Shown piece after piece: positions 1-11,386 of a stretch of 57,147 nucleotides of DNA. The notes under the pieces were generated by a model that did not search any database, had not been told where the DNA came from, and worked only from the letters and a program-made list of their open reading frames with translations. The translations under genes were made by a program, and so were the position numbers. The stretch spans positions 1 to 57,147 of the forward strand of contig JAYMGJ010000290.1 in the NCBI GenBank assembly GCA_037178675.1, written 5' to 3'. Numbering within the stretch: position 1 is the stretch's first letter; every line of letters starts with the position of its first letter. Origin of the DNA: Scleroderma bovista. Taxonomy: Eukaryota > Basidiomycota > Agaricomycetes > Boletales > Sclerodermataceae.

Positions 1-1013
1 ACACCTGGCCCATCGAGGGGCAAACATGAAAGTAAGTTAAATATTTGTTTTATTCCATTCTGCTGAATATCTAAACAGAATTTGATGGAGTGCTGATAGT
101 GCAACTGGGATGGCTGTCGAAATTGAGGGACCATGGTACAAGCGTCGAGTACAGCGAACATACGACCATGGCAACGACAACAAGTGCCTGCAGCAAAAGC
201 AAATGTTCCGACTTGAAGGAGAAGTTGGGCGATGTGATGCAGAGGCTGGAGGTGCAAGAGGTCCAAGTGGACACACTTTGCCAGCTCATGGAGAGTCTGA
301 GGTCAAGTACACTAATTGTCGCTCCAGTACCATCCCCTCCTGGTGCCATGCAGACTTTCACACCTGTTGAAAGTCCTGCATCCATTTTCCATACACACTC
401 CCCTTCGTCCATCCATGCTGAGTTGCATTCCCCCATCGTGTCCCCCCCAACTGGCCCTCCTGCAGACCACGGACCAGATCCAACAATCCCTGCGGTTGCA
501 AGCACAGAACTGCACATGCATCCACATGCATCTCCTGATGTATCCACCACCATTGGGATGCCTGCCGAATCCATTGCCACCAACATCCTGCAAACACTCT
601 GGGCTCCAACCACGGTACCAGACGCCCATTCGCCTTGGTCTCCCAGCTCTGCTGGCGATGACCATGTTCCTCCTGCCTGCCCCTCTCCTGCCATCATCAA
701 TACTGATGATGCCATGGCTGTGGATCAACCCACAGCTTCTGTCCCCACCATCCTGGTAAGTCCATCTAATTTACCCACGATTCCATACTCACATTCCCTG
801 CAGTCCCCCATCACACCTGGTGATGATCATCCCCTCTCCTCGTGCCCTCCCAACAGCATCACGAATGATGCAATGGCTTTGGATCCAGAAGCCATTCCTC
901 TCCCCACCATCGTGGTAAGTCCCACCAATGTCCCCGATGACAAGGCTCTGGCACCCGTGGTTGGTGATGATGGAAGTGTGGGCACTGGGGCAGCAAATAC
1001 AATGGACACATAA
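1..1013 (+). CDS. Partial Pro/Ser/Thr-rich protein of unknown function (3' part)
   Basis: I do not recognise this gene. The 5' end lies outside the window. A 47-bp GT-AG intron (32-78, donor GTAAGT) joins the first 31 bases in frame to the exon starting at 79, and that frame stays open to the TAA at 1011-1013. The residues after the junction (FDGVLIVQLGWLSKLRDHGT) look globular. They are followed by a coiled-coil-like stretch (KEKLGDVMQRLEVQEVQVD) and then a long Pro/Ser/Thr tail. A second intron-like segment (756-803, 48 bp, in frame) has a GTAAGT donor and a CAG acceptor and may be spliced. The tail carries two related blocks (PTILVSPSNLP and PTIVVSPTNVP), which suggests an internal duplication. 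The nearby copy 1 LTR suggests it may belong to repetitive DNA. Function unknown. Confidence 0.45.
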
Positions 1014-1871
1014 AGTACCTTTATCTTCATTTCCATACCATTTTCCTTTTCACAGACTATCTTTTATTTACACTGGTTATGTTAGATACTTTTGTTTGAC
1101 CATTCCGACATCCATCTTTCTTTGTATATTTTTGTTTTGCAACACTTCTTTGTGCGAATGAACTATGTTTCATTTTGTTAATTAATATGTATGAAATACA
1201 TTTTGTCCCATACTTACATGCAATTTATTTGTTTCACCTAAGAAATGGTATTGTACCTGCAGCTATGTGCACATGCTGGTAATCATTTAACAGCCAAGGT
1301 ATGCCAACATGAGCCCAACCCACTCATCACCAGGTGTTTCCTAGTTCCTAGTAAATGATTCCTAATCAATGGTATTTTTCACGGCTTAATCCTTTGCATT
1401 TATCCTGTGGTATCATTCTACCACTCTCCAGACAGTACCATGGTTGCATTGGTATACAACACAACACATTTTGACAATTGTGAACCAAATCATATTGGAA
1501 ATTTCATTTTAACACATGCTTCACATAACTCTGCCACAGTGAAAACTCTGGCGAGGTGAAAGCTCCGCTGTGGTTAACACTGCCAGTTAATACCCCTGTA
1601 ATATTTGCCATGTGTGGAGCCAGCCACACACGCTAAGGTTAGATTGTAATTGATGCTTCCCTTATACGGCATAAACCAATATGCTAAATTTATCTGATAT
1701 ACCTGCCATCACCATGTAGTTTTGTTCCCATGGAAATTTGGTTTTTAATGACATCAGATACAACCAAGCTGTTTATATGGTGCAGTATATCCTTTTTCCA
1801 AATGTTTGTTTCATCCACACAAAATCCGCAGTAGTTACATTTATCCTGTGGTAGTGACACCTTACCCGCGG
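1014..1871. other. AT-rich intergenic stretch
   Basis: I see no supportable gene here. Short open frames exist on both strands but none has a recognisable motif or splice pattern. It lies between the end of the partial gene and the first base of LTR copy 1. Confidence 0.5.
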
Positions 1872-2273
1872 TGTCACGCACCAAACAGGTTTGGTACAGT
1901 GAACATGGAAGATAACGCCTATATCAAGTGATCCTTATGCGAAGGATAAGCACGATGGACCCTCATCGTAGCCATCTATCGCACAAGAAGACTATCCTGA
2001 TGCAAGAGACGAATGCCAATGCAGACAGTCATCTATTGCACGAGGACCGCCAAGAAGCAGAAGAAACTGAAGGAATAACGTCAATTGTGGTATGAGAAAG
2101 GAATGCACATGTCTGCAGTCCAACTCCCATACCAGAACGATCAAAGAAGCTGAAGAATTGATGGAGAAACGAAGGAGAAAGAGAAGAAATGATTTTTAGC
2201 GCCCAAATGTCATTTTTAGGCGCCCAGTGCCGGCATTCCAATATTTTGAATAGCTCCATCGTTTCTGAAGCTA

Positions 2274-2288
2274 CATCAGAAAAATACC
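2274..2288 (+). repeat. Left terminal inverted repeat of the Plavaka-like element
   Basis: CATCAGAAAAATACC, preceded by the TA duplication at 2272-2273. It matches the complement of 9661-9675 at 13 of 15 positions. Confidence 0.85.
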
Positions 2289-2742
2289 CTAACCCAGACC
2301 CGAGGAGACATTACCAGATATGTCTGTAGTGTCTGGTCCATCTGAAGTATCTTGATCTGTCGGGTCACAGGGTTGAATATCTGGCAATCTGAGAAAACTG
2401 AAAATGAAGGTAGAGACCAGGATTAAGGACAGTTCAGATGCCACTATCTATCAGAGATGCTCAGACACTGAATGTAGTTCAAACCATCCAATACATTGTG
2501 CATTGACAAGACATAACAATGTCATCTAATGTATGACCAAGTATATGTACACCTGCATTCCAGTTTCACCGACAGCAAAATGAAAGCACAAATGATCATC
2601 TGATGTCCAAGAGAGTGATGTGACAACAACGAAAACACGACATTTGGGAAAACAAGTTGGCAATGCGATCTAAAGCAGTGGTACTTGCGTGCATTCAATC
2701 CTGGCGAAGCACAAGAGTCGACTAAACACACTTATCAATACT

Positions 2743-4823
2743 CTATTTGTGAGCTTTGCGTGGAGAACGCCAAGGCTTGGTTTTTGACCTCGTAAAGCTG
2801 GGGCTATTGGTGACTGGCAGTTGTTTGTGGGGGGGTCGAACTGGACTTGGTTCATCCTTGTTGCCCGAGTCCATCACTTGACGGCCTTTACCTTTGCTAC
2901 TGGTCTTCTTTGCATTGGTCCGAGACGAGAACTCCTTCCAGGTAATCCGATCTGGTGAACCATCCTCTGGTTGGGTCAGCTCACTTTCTGCAGGGGACGG
3001 AGCTGCTGGCTGTCGCCGTGAGGTGGAAGCTCTGGGTGGAGTAGATGGCCGCTGAGGTGCACATGGTTCTGAACACGAGGGGACCTCCATGGCTGGGGTT
3101 GGCAGATGAGGTGGCTGCTGATGGGCAGTAGTCCTTATTGGCGAAGATTGCTCCCGCGAGGAACTGGAGGTGTCAAAACCAGCAGCACGTTTTGCGATGC
3201 GTGCAGCCATCTGGGCTTGCATTCAGCTCAGTGAGTTGCTCGATGAGGACGATCTGAGATCATCCATGTCCTGTCCCTTTTCAGTAGCACCAGCACCAGT
3301 TACTTGGCCTGCTTCATCCTTAAAAAGGCTCCTGTTTAATGCCATGGCAAGTCAATTTGTGTTTGAAGCATGCATCAGATACGTACATATTCCACCATTT
3401 CTTGAGTTCCGCCACCCATTCCTCATCAGGACATTGTTTGATCATGTCCACAATGTTGGAGTAGAACTTGTGATAATTGAATGGGTCATCGGTTTCTGAC
3501 CACTTGCTTCGTGATGTGATCGCATGCCGAGCCTCAATAATGTGGTCAGTGTAAGCTCAGATCGCACAAAGAATGATCATACCTGCAGACAGCCATATGC
3601 AATATGTGCGGGTTCAACCGTTATCATCTGGTGAAGGGTGGCATTTGGTGGGCGGGTTGAGCGTGAAGCCTTGCCATGTGCAGTTGATGGCCCCATGAAA
3701 ATGTGATGCATTACCTAGGGTATGAGTCACCTCAGTGAATTTGAACGATGTGAAATGAAACACACCCTTTCAAGATAGTATCCATGAAAGATGTGGTCAT
3801 ATTCATTTTCTTCGTCTATAGTACTTCCAGGTGGATCGCTGCTCCACAAAAACAGCGGAAAGTCCTCGGCAGTCATCAAGATACTGGCCTCTTGCAGTTT
3901 TTGACATGTTCTGAGACTTGTGTCAACTCAGTATTCAGACACAACATAAGAGATATTTACCGTGTGGGATCACTGAAGTACTCTTCCCTTGCCGACACAG
4001 GGCAAAGGAATCCAGTGAGTACGGGATGGTTCAACCCCAATGAGGACCTAGATCCATTCATAGAGAGCAGGGGCTCCAGACTAGCTTGCAAGGGGCGTGG
4101 GGCAGCGTATGCTCCAATATGTGGTCTCAGACGTGTCGCATCGTCCGAGCGCACCCCAGCGATCGCTTTATTCATCTACAGTGTTGTCAGACAATGCATG
4201 GAAAAAGGAAGAAAGTTGAATATATGCGCATAGATATGAGTAACTTACCTCTGCAATGACATGATGAAGAATGTCTTTCTTCTTTTGATCACCTATGAGT
4301 GGCCAGAGGCTTGGAACATACCGCAACAGAGCCTCGTAGTTGCGTTTATGCTGCTCGCGTGTTTGAGTTGACCTAGCATAGAAAGCGTTAGAGACACTGT
4401 TGAATGCATACATAGAGGGCTCACATTTTGGAAAGCGCTTTGGTTCGTGCAGTCGCACTACTCTCATCCTCTGACAAGTCACCATTTTGAGCCGATTCTT
4501 CTTGCTGGAGGAGGAGGCCAATACTGATCGTCTGGCCCACTTTGCAAAAAATGACAACGCATCGCACAACAGCACGGGCAGCAGCTAGAAATTCTTCGAG
4601 ATCTTGAGGATCCATTTGCGATCCTTTATTGACTTCCTCCTTAGCTCTAGGCCTGCCAACGACCGCATCAGCTTCCATCTACGAGCATACAAAAATCTTA
4701 CCTTTTGCTCGCATGGATGTCTCTCTTTGTCTTCTTCTGTGGGTGAGGAGAGTCCTCTCGTGAGGATGCATCACTATTATCAGTGGGTAGCTGATCAGAG
4801 GATCTAGTTCGACGCTTGCGCAT
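2743..4823 (-). pseudogene. Plavaka-associated accessory gene (DUF6698-like), antisense and broken
   Basis: A multi-exon minus-strand gene starts at the ATG at 4823 (MRKRRTRSSDQLP). Exons spell out motifs I recall from a protein common in mushroom genomes (DUF6698-type, from memory): KRNYEALLRYVPSLWPLIGD near 4.3 kb, RPHIGAYAAPRPLQ and LGLNHPVLTGFLCPVSARE near 4.1 kb, PLFLWSSDPPG near 3.85 kb, HIFMGPSTAHG and PAHIAYGCLQ near 3.6-3.7 kb, and DEEWVAELKKWWN near 3.4 kb. The tail (2743-3222) is basic and Ser/Pro-rich. A TGA at 3223-3225 interrupts the last exon in frame, just before MQAQMAARIAKRA, which looks like the natural continuation. The role is unknown; its position inside the transposon, head to head with the transposase, suggests an element-encoded accessory protein. 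Confidence 0.65.
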
Positions 4824-5157
4824 GGTGGTAGTAAGGAGTTAAGATTAGGGGAAAGACTTAACGGTTTCGAAGCTTGTTGAGACATGAGAAAATCTTTGGT
4901 AATTGCTGTAATACAATTTATGAGTCGCATCCTCTATGCTTAGATGCCACATGATGGACCGATCTCTGGGATGGAATCTGAAAGGTGCGCCCAGCTTCTA
5001 GCTTTGAGGATTGATTTACCAGAACTAAGCATCACCTTCCAGGCAGTCGTTATTCTGAGACGTATCAGACTATGGTGGAACCTAGGTTATATATTTGAGT
5101 TGTTGCTGCAATGAAACCCATTTTCTCCTCACGATGTGCTGTGCCAGACTGCAGTGA

Positions 5158-8100
5158 CCATGGACAAGCTCAGTTGTATAGGCTGCGGGAAATCATTCTC
5201 GACGCAGAAGAAACTTAGCAGCCATGGGCTGCATTGCCAGGCAAAAAAGGAGGTCACTACTAATATCTACAAACGACAGCACGACCTTGAACAGAACAAG
5301 AAAGGAAAGTGTGCCCGTCGACGGCCTGAAACACCTGAAACATGCCTCTGGGATACTCCTCCTATGCAGCCTCAGGACGTTCCTATGGAGGACGTATACC
5401 AGGTATTCATCTATTTCTACCAAAATGAAAGCGGTACTAAAGTGATCAACAGTATGATGATCTTCCAGGACCTTCTGGCATGCTATCTCCTGGGCCAAGT
5501 GCAGATATACCCACAGCATTTTCTGTACGCTCAGGTCGACGGCTTCGGGTGCCTGCCCGCTACGCAGATTATGTGCCAGCAATACAATATACCCATTTAT
5601 CCCACTTTGGAGCACCCATCAGCGATCAACCAGCTCAGAGCAGTGAACCAGAGGACCATGCGGCTGCGAACAACCCATTGCCTCCATTACCTAACCCTTT
5701 GGTGCCCTATCATACTGACCCAGATTCTCTGGGCCTCTTCAGGGTCTATGCAACACGTCCAACCCTTTTTCCTCAGGACCAGACCATCAAATCAATATCT
5801 GATGCTCCCACATTCGAAACACACGACTCTGTTACCCAGACAGTTGGAGTAGAAGCTAACTCTCAGCTACATGTCCCAGATATGGTGCTCACTCGCGAGG
5901 ACCTCTTTTCAGCATTCAGTAGTCCAACAGCTGGTTTGCTTATGTGCTGGCAGTATTCTGGTTCAAATGAGAAATCGGCAGCTGAGCTCAATAGACTCGC
6001 AGGTTTCACTTCTGATCCCCTATTCAATCCCAGGGAAAGTGGCCACTTCTCCCACGAGCGCGAATGAAGATTGCTTTGAGATTTCCTCAAGGATGACTCA
6101 AATCCTTTCCACACAAACCATGGTTGGTGTCGGTCAACAGTTCAGATCTGCTTGCCAAAAGAAAAGACAAAGTTTACGTCCAAGATGGATCCACACGTCG
6201 GAGTAATTGATGTTGATGTCCATCATCGTTCACTCACAGATGTCATCCAATCCGCATTCGAGGACCCAGCTGCATCCACATTTCATATGACTCCCTTCGA
6301 GCAGTACTAGAAAACATCAGACGGACGCAATGTGTGAGTCTACTCAGAAGTCTATTCGTCACCGGAGATCATGGAATCATATCAAGAAGTCCATTCCCTG
6401 CCACGCCAACCTGGTGATGATCTCAAACATGTGGTCGCCCCACTTATGTTGTGGTCAGATGCAACACAACTTGCAAATTTTGGAGATGTGTCACTCTGGC
6501 CTGTCTATCTCTATTTTGGCAATCAATCGAAGTACACGAGGTGCCGCCCAACAGCATCTGCATGTCATCATGTTGCGTATATACCAATGGTTTGGAGTCA
6601 TTGCAAAGATTTACGGTGATGTTGTACTAATAGGTCTCCATAGTTACCGGACGACTTTCAGGACAAGTATGGTTCACTTTATGGGTGGGCCTCAACAAGT
6701 GAGGTGTATACTCACTGCAAATGCGAATTGGTGCATGCGGTATGGGGCCTCCTGCTCGACGAGAAGTTCATGGATGCATACAAGAACAGCATTGTGGTAC
6801 ATTGTGGGGATGGGATCATACGCCGTGTCTTTCCACGATTTTTCTCCTATTCAGCTGACTACCCTGAAAAGTGGGTCCTCTGTACTTGTCATATTCTAAA
6901 CTAATTTACATTTCAGGGTCCTTCTCACCTGTATCAAATTCCTTGGCGAGTGTCCATGTCCACGGTGCCTTGTCAAGAAGAAGGACATCCCGAAGATGGG
7001 TATGAAGCGTGACATGACATTCCGCGAAAAGAAGCAAAGAGTTGATAATGTCCAGCAGCACCAAAGTGTAGAAGCGGCACGAAAGTTGTTATTTCAATGT
7101 GGGGCTAGCCTCAATAGTCAGCGCATCAAGAACTTATTAAATCATGAGTCACTTGTGCCAACTCGTGTAAGGGCTCTCAAGGATAATGTAACTGTTGCTA
7201 ATTAATTCCTTACAGAATGCATTTTCGATGCGCTTGGCCGAATTTCTCGTCAATTTTTTTAGGTTTTTTCTAGTGGACCTGCTCCATGAGTTTGAACTCG
7301 GAGTGTGGAAAGCTATTTTCACTCATCTTCTCTGGATCCTCAATGCAGTAGGAGGAATGGTTGTGCCTGAACTTAACTGGAGGTAAGATCTCAATCATGA
7401 CTTCCAGTGCCGCTTACTCCTTAATGAACAGGTACCGCCAAGTGCCCACATTTGGTCGGGGCACTATCCGACGATTCCATAAGGATGTTGCAGCCATGAA
7501 GCGTCTTGCTGCACGCGATTTTGAGGACCTCTTACAGGTTTGTAGTGCTCACATATTGTGTCCTCATTGAACTCACAATTTATTTGTTAGTGTGCCATTC
7601 CTGCATTTGAGGGCATACTTGGTAATGCCAACCATGACAAGATTGTCATGGATCTTTTATTTGATCTAGCCATCTGGCACGCGTATGCCAAGTTGCGGCT
7701 CCATACTGACGATACTCTCAAGTATTTTGATGCTGCAACTGCTACACTAGGACATTCAATTAGGAAATTTAGTGATATGGTTTGTCCAGCTTATGTCACA
7801 GCTGAACTTCCCCAGGAACAAGCTGCACGAGGCCACCAGCAAGCTCGCCTAGCTGCACAGGCCCCAAATTCAGAACACGGCAGGGGGAGCAGTAGTAATA
7901 TCTCCCAACGGAAGTCAAAGACCCTCAACCTGCATACGTACAAGTATCACGCACTTGGTGACTATCCAAACACCATTTGACAGATGGGTACAACTGACAG
8001 TTACAGTACACAAATAGTACGTGTGCTTTTGATGTCGTGTGAACTAATAGCCAACAACACTTGATACAGGGCGAACTTGAACATCACTGGTCCAAATGGC

Positions 8101-9413
8101 GGTATCCACACTCGGGGAAACAACAGAATCACATGGTTTCAAGCATCGCAAATCAAGAAGCAGTTGAGCGGTTTATCAAGAAGGTCATTGATACACGAGA
8201 GCTGCTTGAAGCACAACATCCAAGGCAAGCTCATCGTCCGCGTCATACCTGGACATCACCCTGGGATCATTATCACATTGCAAAGGAAGCTCAGAAAACG
8301 CACAATTTATTTGTGTGGTTAACAGAGCACAAGGATGATCCTGCAGTTGAGGTGCCATATCATGGGGGGTTTTTTTTTTTTTAAAAAAAGTTCTTATTTT
8401 TTTTTTGATAGAACTTTGTAGTATGACTCAAAGACCACCTCCTTGCCCACCTTCGCAACTTGCCATACAGCGGCGATGAATACGAGTTCACTGATCTCGA
8501 CCGGGATTGTGTTCTCATCCAAGATGACAACCTCTATGAGCATGCAACCCTCTGTGTCAACTACACCACATACGACGCACACTGTGAACAAGATACAATC
8601 ACACCCCGAACACATCGTGATATCATGGTGCTGGCACACGAAGACGAGCACACCCACCCATACTGGTATGCCCGTGTCATTCGCATTTTCCACGTCAATG
8701 TGGAGTATCGTGACCCCACGACCCACTTTTGTTCACCTCCGACTCACCTGAACTTCTTGTTCATGCGCTGGTTTCGCTGTGATAACTCACCAGCTGGTTG
8801 GATGGCAAAGCGCTTACAGTGCTTGGAATTCTTCAATCAAGACAATCTTGTTGATGCGTTTGGCTTCATTGACCCTGATTGCGTCATCAGAGGTGCACAT
8901 ATCATTCCAGCATTTGTGTATGGTGCTACTGACGTACTACTTGGACCTTCCTTTGTTCGGGAGTGGGATAGGGATGGCACAAAAGACCAGGACGTGGACT
9001 GGTTCTACTACTACATTAATTGGTAAGTCATACATCACTATAATATTCATGTCTAAAGTGCCCTTCAAATTTGTACTAGCTTCGTTGATCGAGATATGTT
9101 CATGCGTTTCCGAGGTGGTGCAGTTGGACACACGGCAATGAGGGACTGGGATGAGTTCTTGCAGCATGAGGGGCATGGTGTAACGGATGGGCAGGTGGAT
9201 GAAGAGGAACCTGAGTATGATGATGGACCAAGTGACAATGTCGAAATTCACGAAGAGGTGGAGTTTGAAGAACTGGCTGATGGTGACGGGTCGGACGGAG
9301 AGAGCACTGGGGATCAATTGGAAGATGACAATTCGGAAATCCGTGTTGTTGCTGACGATGGGGAGGTCTTAGATGGCGATATATTCGAGGACGAGGGATA
9401 TGGTACACCTTAA
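5158..9413 (+). pseudogene. Plavaka-type transposase, multi-exon, with premature stops
   Basis: The start is the ATG at 5158, just before a C2H2-like finger (CIGCGKSFSTQKKLSSHGLHC region). An intron at about 5403 leads to RSGRRLRVPARYADYVPA and SLGLFRVYATRP. Later exons give LMLWSDATQLANFG, LWPVYLYFGNQSKYTR, GDGIIRRVFPRFFSYSADYP, DLLHEFELGVWKAIFTHLL, VPTFGRGTIRRFHKDVAAMK, and the acidic C-terminus ending at 9413. I know this motif order from Plavaka transposases. Stops interrupt the frame at 6308-6310 (TAG, where Trp is expected) and at 6335-6337 (TGA), so the gene is dead even allowing for introns. The long acidic tail is typical of the family as I remember it. Confidence 0.85.
8370..8406. 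repeat. Homopolymer tract T13-A7-...-T10 inside the transposase
   Basis: A run of 13 T is followed directly by 7 A and, after a short spacer, by 10 T. It falls at an exon border of the decayed transposase gene (the next exon starts near 8420). It may be a decayed polypyrimidine tract or a small insertion scar, and homopolymers are also prone to sequencing error. Confidence 0.6.
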
Positions 9414-9660
9414 CATACTTGGTGAGGTGGTATGAAAACATATCACTATCTCAACATGATACAGTTCAAGTCTGGTAATACCTACTAAGCTCTGGGAAGT
9501 ATCTACATGACAGCATTCAAGGTGACAAAGTGTCTGGCTGACATTGGATGTATCGTTGTGGTCTCCTGCAGCGTGGGCGTGGATCACATTCTGACAAAGC
9601 GTTGGGGAGCGCCGGGTGCTGTCATGTTGCGTCACGTGTATTGCGTAATATCCCCGTTTC

Positions 9661-9675
9661 GGAATTTTTGTGATG
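9661..9675 (-). repeat. Right terminal inverted repeat of the Plavaka-like element
   Basis: GGAATTTTTGTGATG on the plus strand, followed by the TA duplication at 9676-9677 and then the resumed LTR sequence (TCAGGCAC). Confidence 0.85.
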
Positions 9676-10823
9676 TATCAGGCACGTGACTACGTGACTG
9701 TACTGTCAGAGAGCCTAGAACATGGTCTATCTGCCTGTCAAGTTCTGACGCAAATCTGTTCATTTCCCACGGAGATATTTTCCCCGCAATCCAGATGTTC
9801 GCTTCATTGCTCACTATGGAGTCCATATTTTCTCTGGATCATTTCTCCGCTATTGCTGCAGATCTCCACTATGTCCTGCTCTTAGGACAGCCTCTCCCAG
9901 AGTTCCCATGCACTGCCTGGCACATATCTTCCCAGCCTGCTCCCTCAGTCCCTCTCGCTCTCAGTCAGCACGTTCTCCTCATCAGTCCTGCGTCAAGGAT
10001 GTACTTTGGTCATCTTAGGTCTATTGTCAAGCTTGAGAAGTCTTCTCTGGTCGTCTCTGTGTCCCCTGAGCCCTCAGCCTATGGTCCCTTCCTCCCAGAT
10101 ACTTGCCATGTCCATCTTCCTCTGTTGTTTGTCTCGCTTCCCTGGATGCATCAAATTCAATACTCTATCCACTTCCCTACTCTCAGACGACGTCCCCCAG
10201 CACCATGACAGTTATTCCCCCCCACTTTATAGTGCTATTAGGAAGAAGAACCCTCTCTCGTTCTTTCCCAGAAGAGAGCTCATCAAGGGAGCCCATGGTT
10301 GCGCTTCAGCGGCGCTAGAACACATGCACTATACCTTAGTGTATGCTGACCCCCCCAAAAGACCTCTGGACCCCTGGTACCCTTCTTGTGGCTGTTTTGT
10401 CTCGGATCAATCCCCCTATTAATCTCAGATCTTCCCCATTGTTGTCCCATCAAATTCTTGATGGTACACAGCCCCCCATCAAACTTCTTAGGCTGTGCAT
10501 CAATGACTCCTTCTGCTGTGCAGTGACTCATCCCTTGCTTACTGATGCTCTCTTGTCATCAGTATTACTCTATCCCTTTCGTATTTTTGGTATATTACTC
10601 AGCTGATGACTCACTCCCTTACCAATCAATCTTGTCATGCAGCTTACTCATTCCTTTACTCAGCAGCTTATTCATGCTCCCTATGCTTACTCATTTCTGC
10701 TTATCCCTTGCTTACTGATTGCTTACAAACCCCTTACAAAGCTCTTACCAATCCCTTACCAATCCTTGACAAATTCTGCTTACTCCCTTCTCTTTTTGTA
10801 CTTTAATGCTGTGCCCCCCCATG

Positions 10824-10831
10824 TATTTAAA
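10824..10831 (+). promoter_or_regulatory. TATA-like box of LTR copy 1
   Basis: TATTTAAA follows a C-rich stretch and precedes a pyrimidine-rich region, as expected for an LTR promoter. The same box is at 33658-33665 in copy 2 and, on the minus strand, at 36675-36682 in copy 3. Confidence 0.5.
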
Positions 10832-11386
10832 CCCCTGGGCTCAGCCCAGTGAAAAGAAGACCCAATTGCATGAAATTATCCCTCTCTCAGACTCTCTCAA
10901 TCAGTATCCCTTCAGTCTTTGAGTCCTTGTAGGCTTCAGTGAAGGTCTAAAGGCTCAATATTGTCAAGTTTATCCAAGTTATTCAAGATCTATTCTTTAT
11001 ACTAGGCTCAAGTGGAGTCTAGGCTTCATACCAGTCAATCTTCCTCGCCTCTGGACATCAGAGGCATCTCTGCCCCTTTGCTGCACCAATCTCTAGGTGT
11101 AGTATCGCTGTTTCAGTCTCAGTCAACCCAATCCCCACTTTGACACTTCCTAGGCTTTAGGAAGAGTCCAGACCCCTATCCCCTTCATCATCTATTGCTC
11201 CTGTACCCCAGGAGTATCCTGCATCATCGTCTGCATCACCCTGTTGGTGTAGATCCCCTTCCCCCCTCCTCAGCACATCCTCTCTGGACACCGCGGAGGT
11301 AAACCACCACTCGCACTTTTTCGTAGTCCTTTGTTGGTGTTGTGTTTGGGTTATTACTCTGACCCAAATCCACACTTTGACTCACA

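Larger units (their letters stand above)
2274..9675 (+). mobile_element. Plavaka-like DNA transposon, 7.4 kb, decayed
   Basis: The element is bounded by 15-bp imperfect terminal inverted repeats, CATCAGAAAAATACC at the left and the complement of CATCACAAAAATTCC at the right. It is flanked by TA on both sides, where the uninterrupted LTR at 32.5 kb has a single TA. It carries a long plus-strand transposase relic with Plavaka-type motifs and a minus-strand accessory gene. Plavaka elements belong, as I recall, to the CMC-like DNA transposons of basidiomycetes; the family call comes from protein motifs, not a search. In-frame stops in both genes mean this copy is not autonomous. Its insertion postdates that of LTR copy 1. 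Confidence 0.85.
1872..11386 (+). mobile_element. LTR copy 1 (about 2.1 kb), split by a Plavaka-like element
   Basis: Bases 1872-2273 match the first 402 bp, and 9678-11386 the remaining 1.7 kb, of the LTR that is intact at 32120-34219. The sequence begins TGTCACGC and ends GACTCACA (TG...CA). The two halves are separated only by the 7.4-kb element at 2274-9675. This copy differs from copies 2 and 3 at many scattered positions, so it is older. A TATTTAAA promoter-like box lies at 10824-10831 on the plus strand, which sets the LTR orientation. No 5-bp target duplication is seen: the left flank is CGCGG and the right flank ACGTG. The insertion is therefore either a remnant of a full element or has been rearranged. 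On the right it abuts a Gag-protease relic of opposite polarity. Confidence 0.85.

Noticed and set aside
1690..1884. Small minus-strand ORF with CNYCGFC motif
   Set aside because: It overlaps the LTR start and has no continuation or neighbours that support a gene.
9678..11386. Many short open frames (leucine/serine-rich) repeated at 9.7-11.4, 32.4-34.2 and 36.1-38.1 kb as possible conserved genes
   Set aside because: They recur only because the LTR recurs; frames overlap on both strands and none has domain character.
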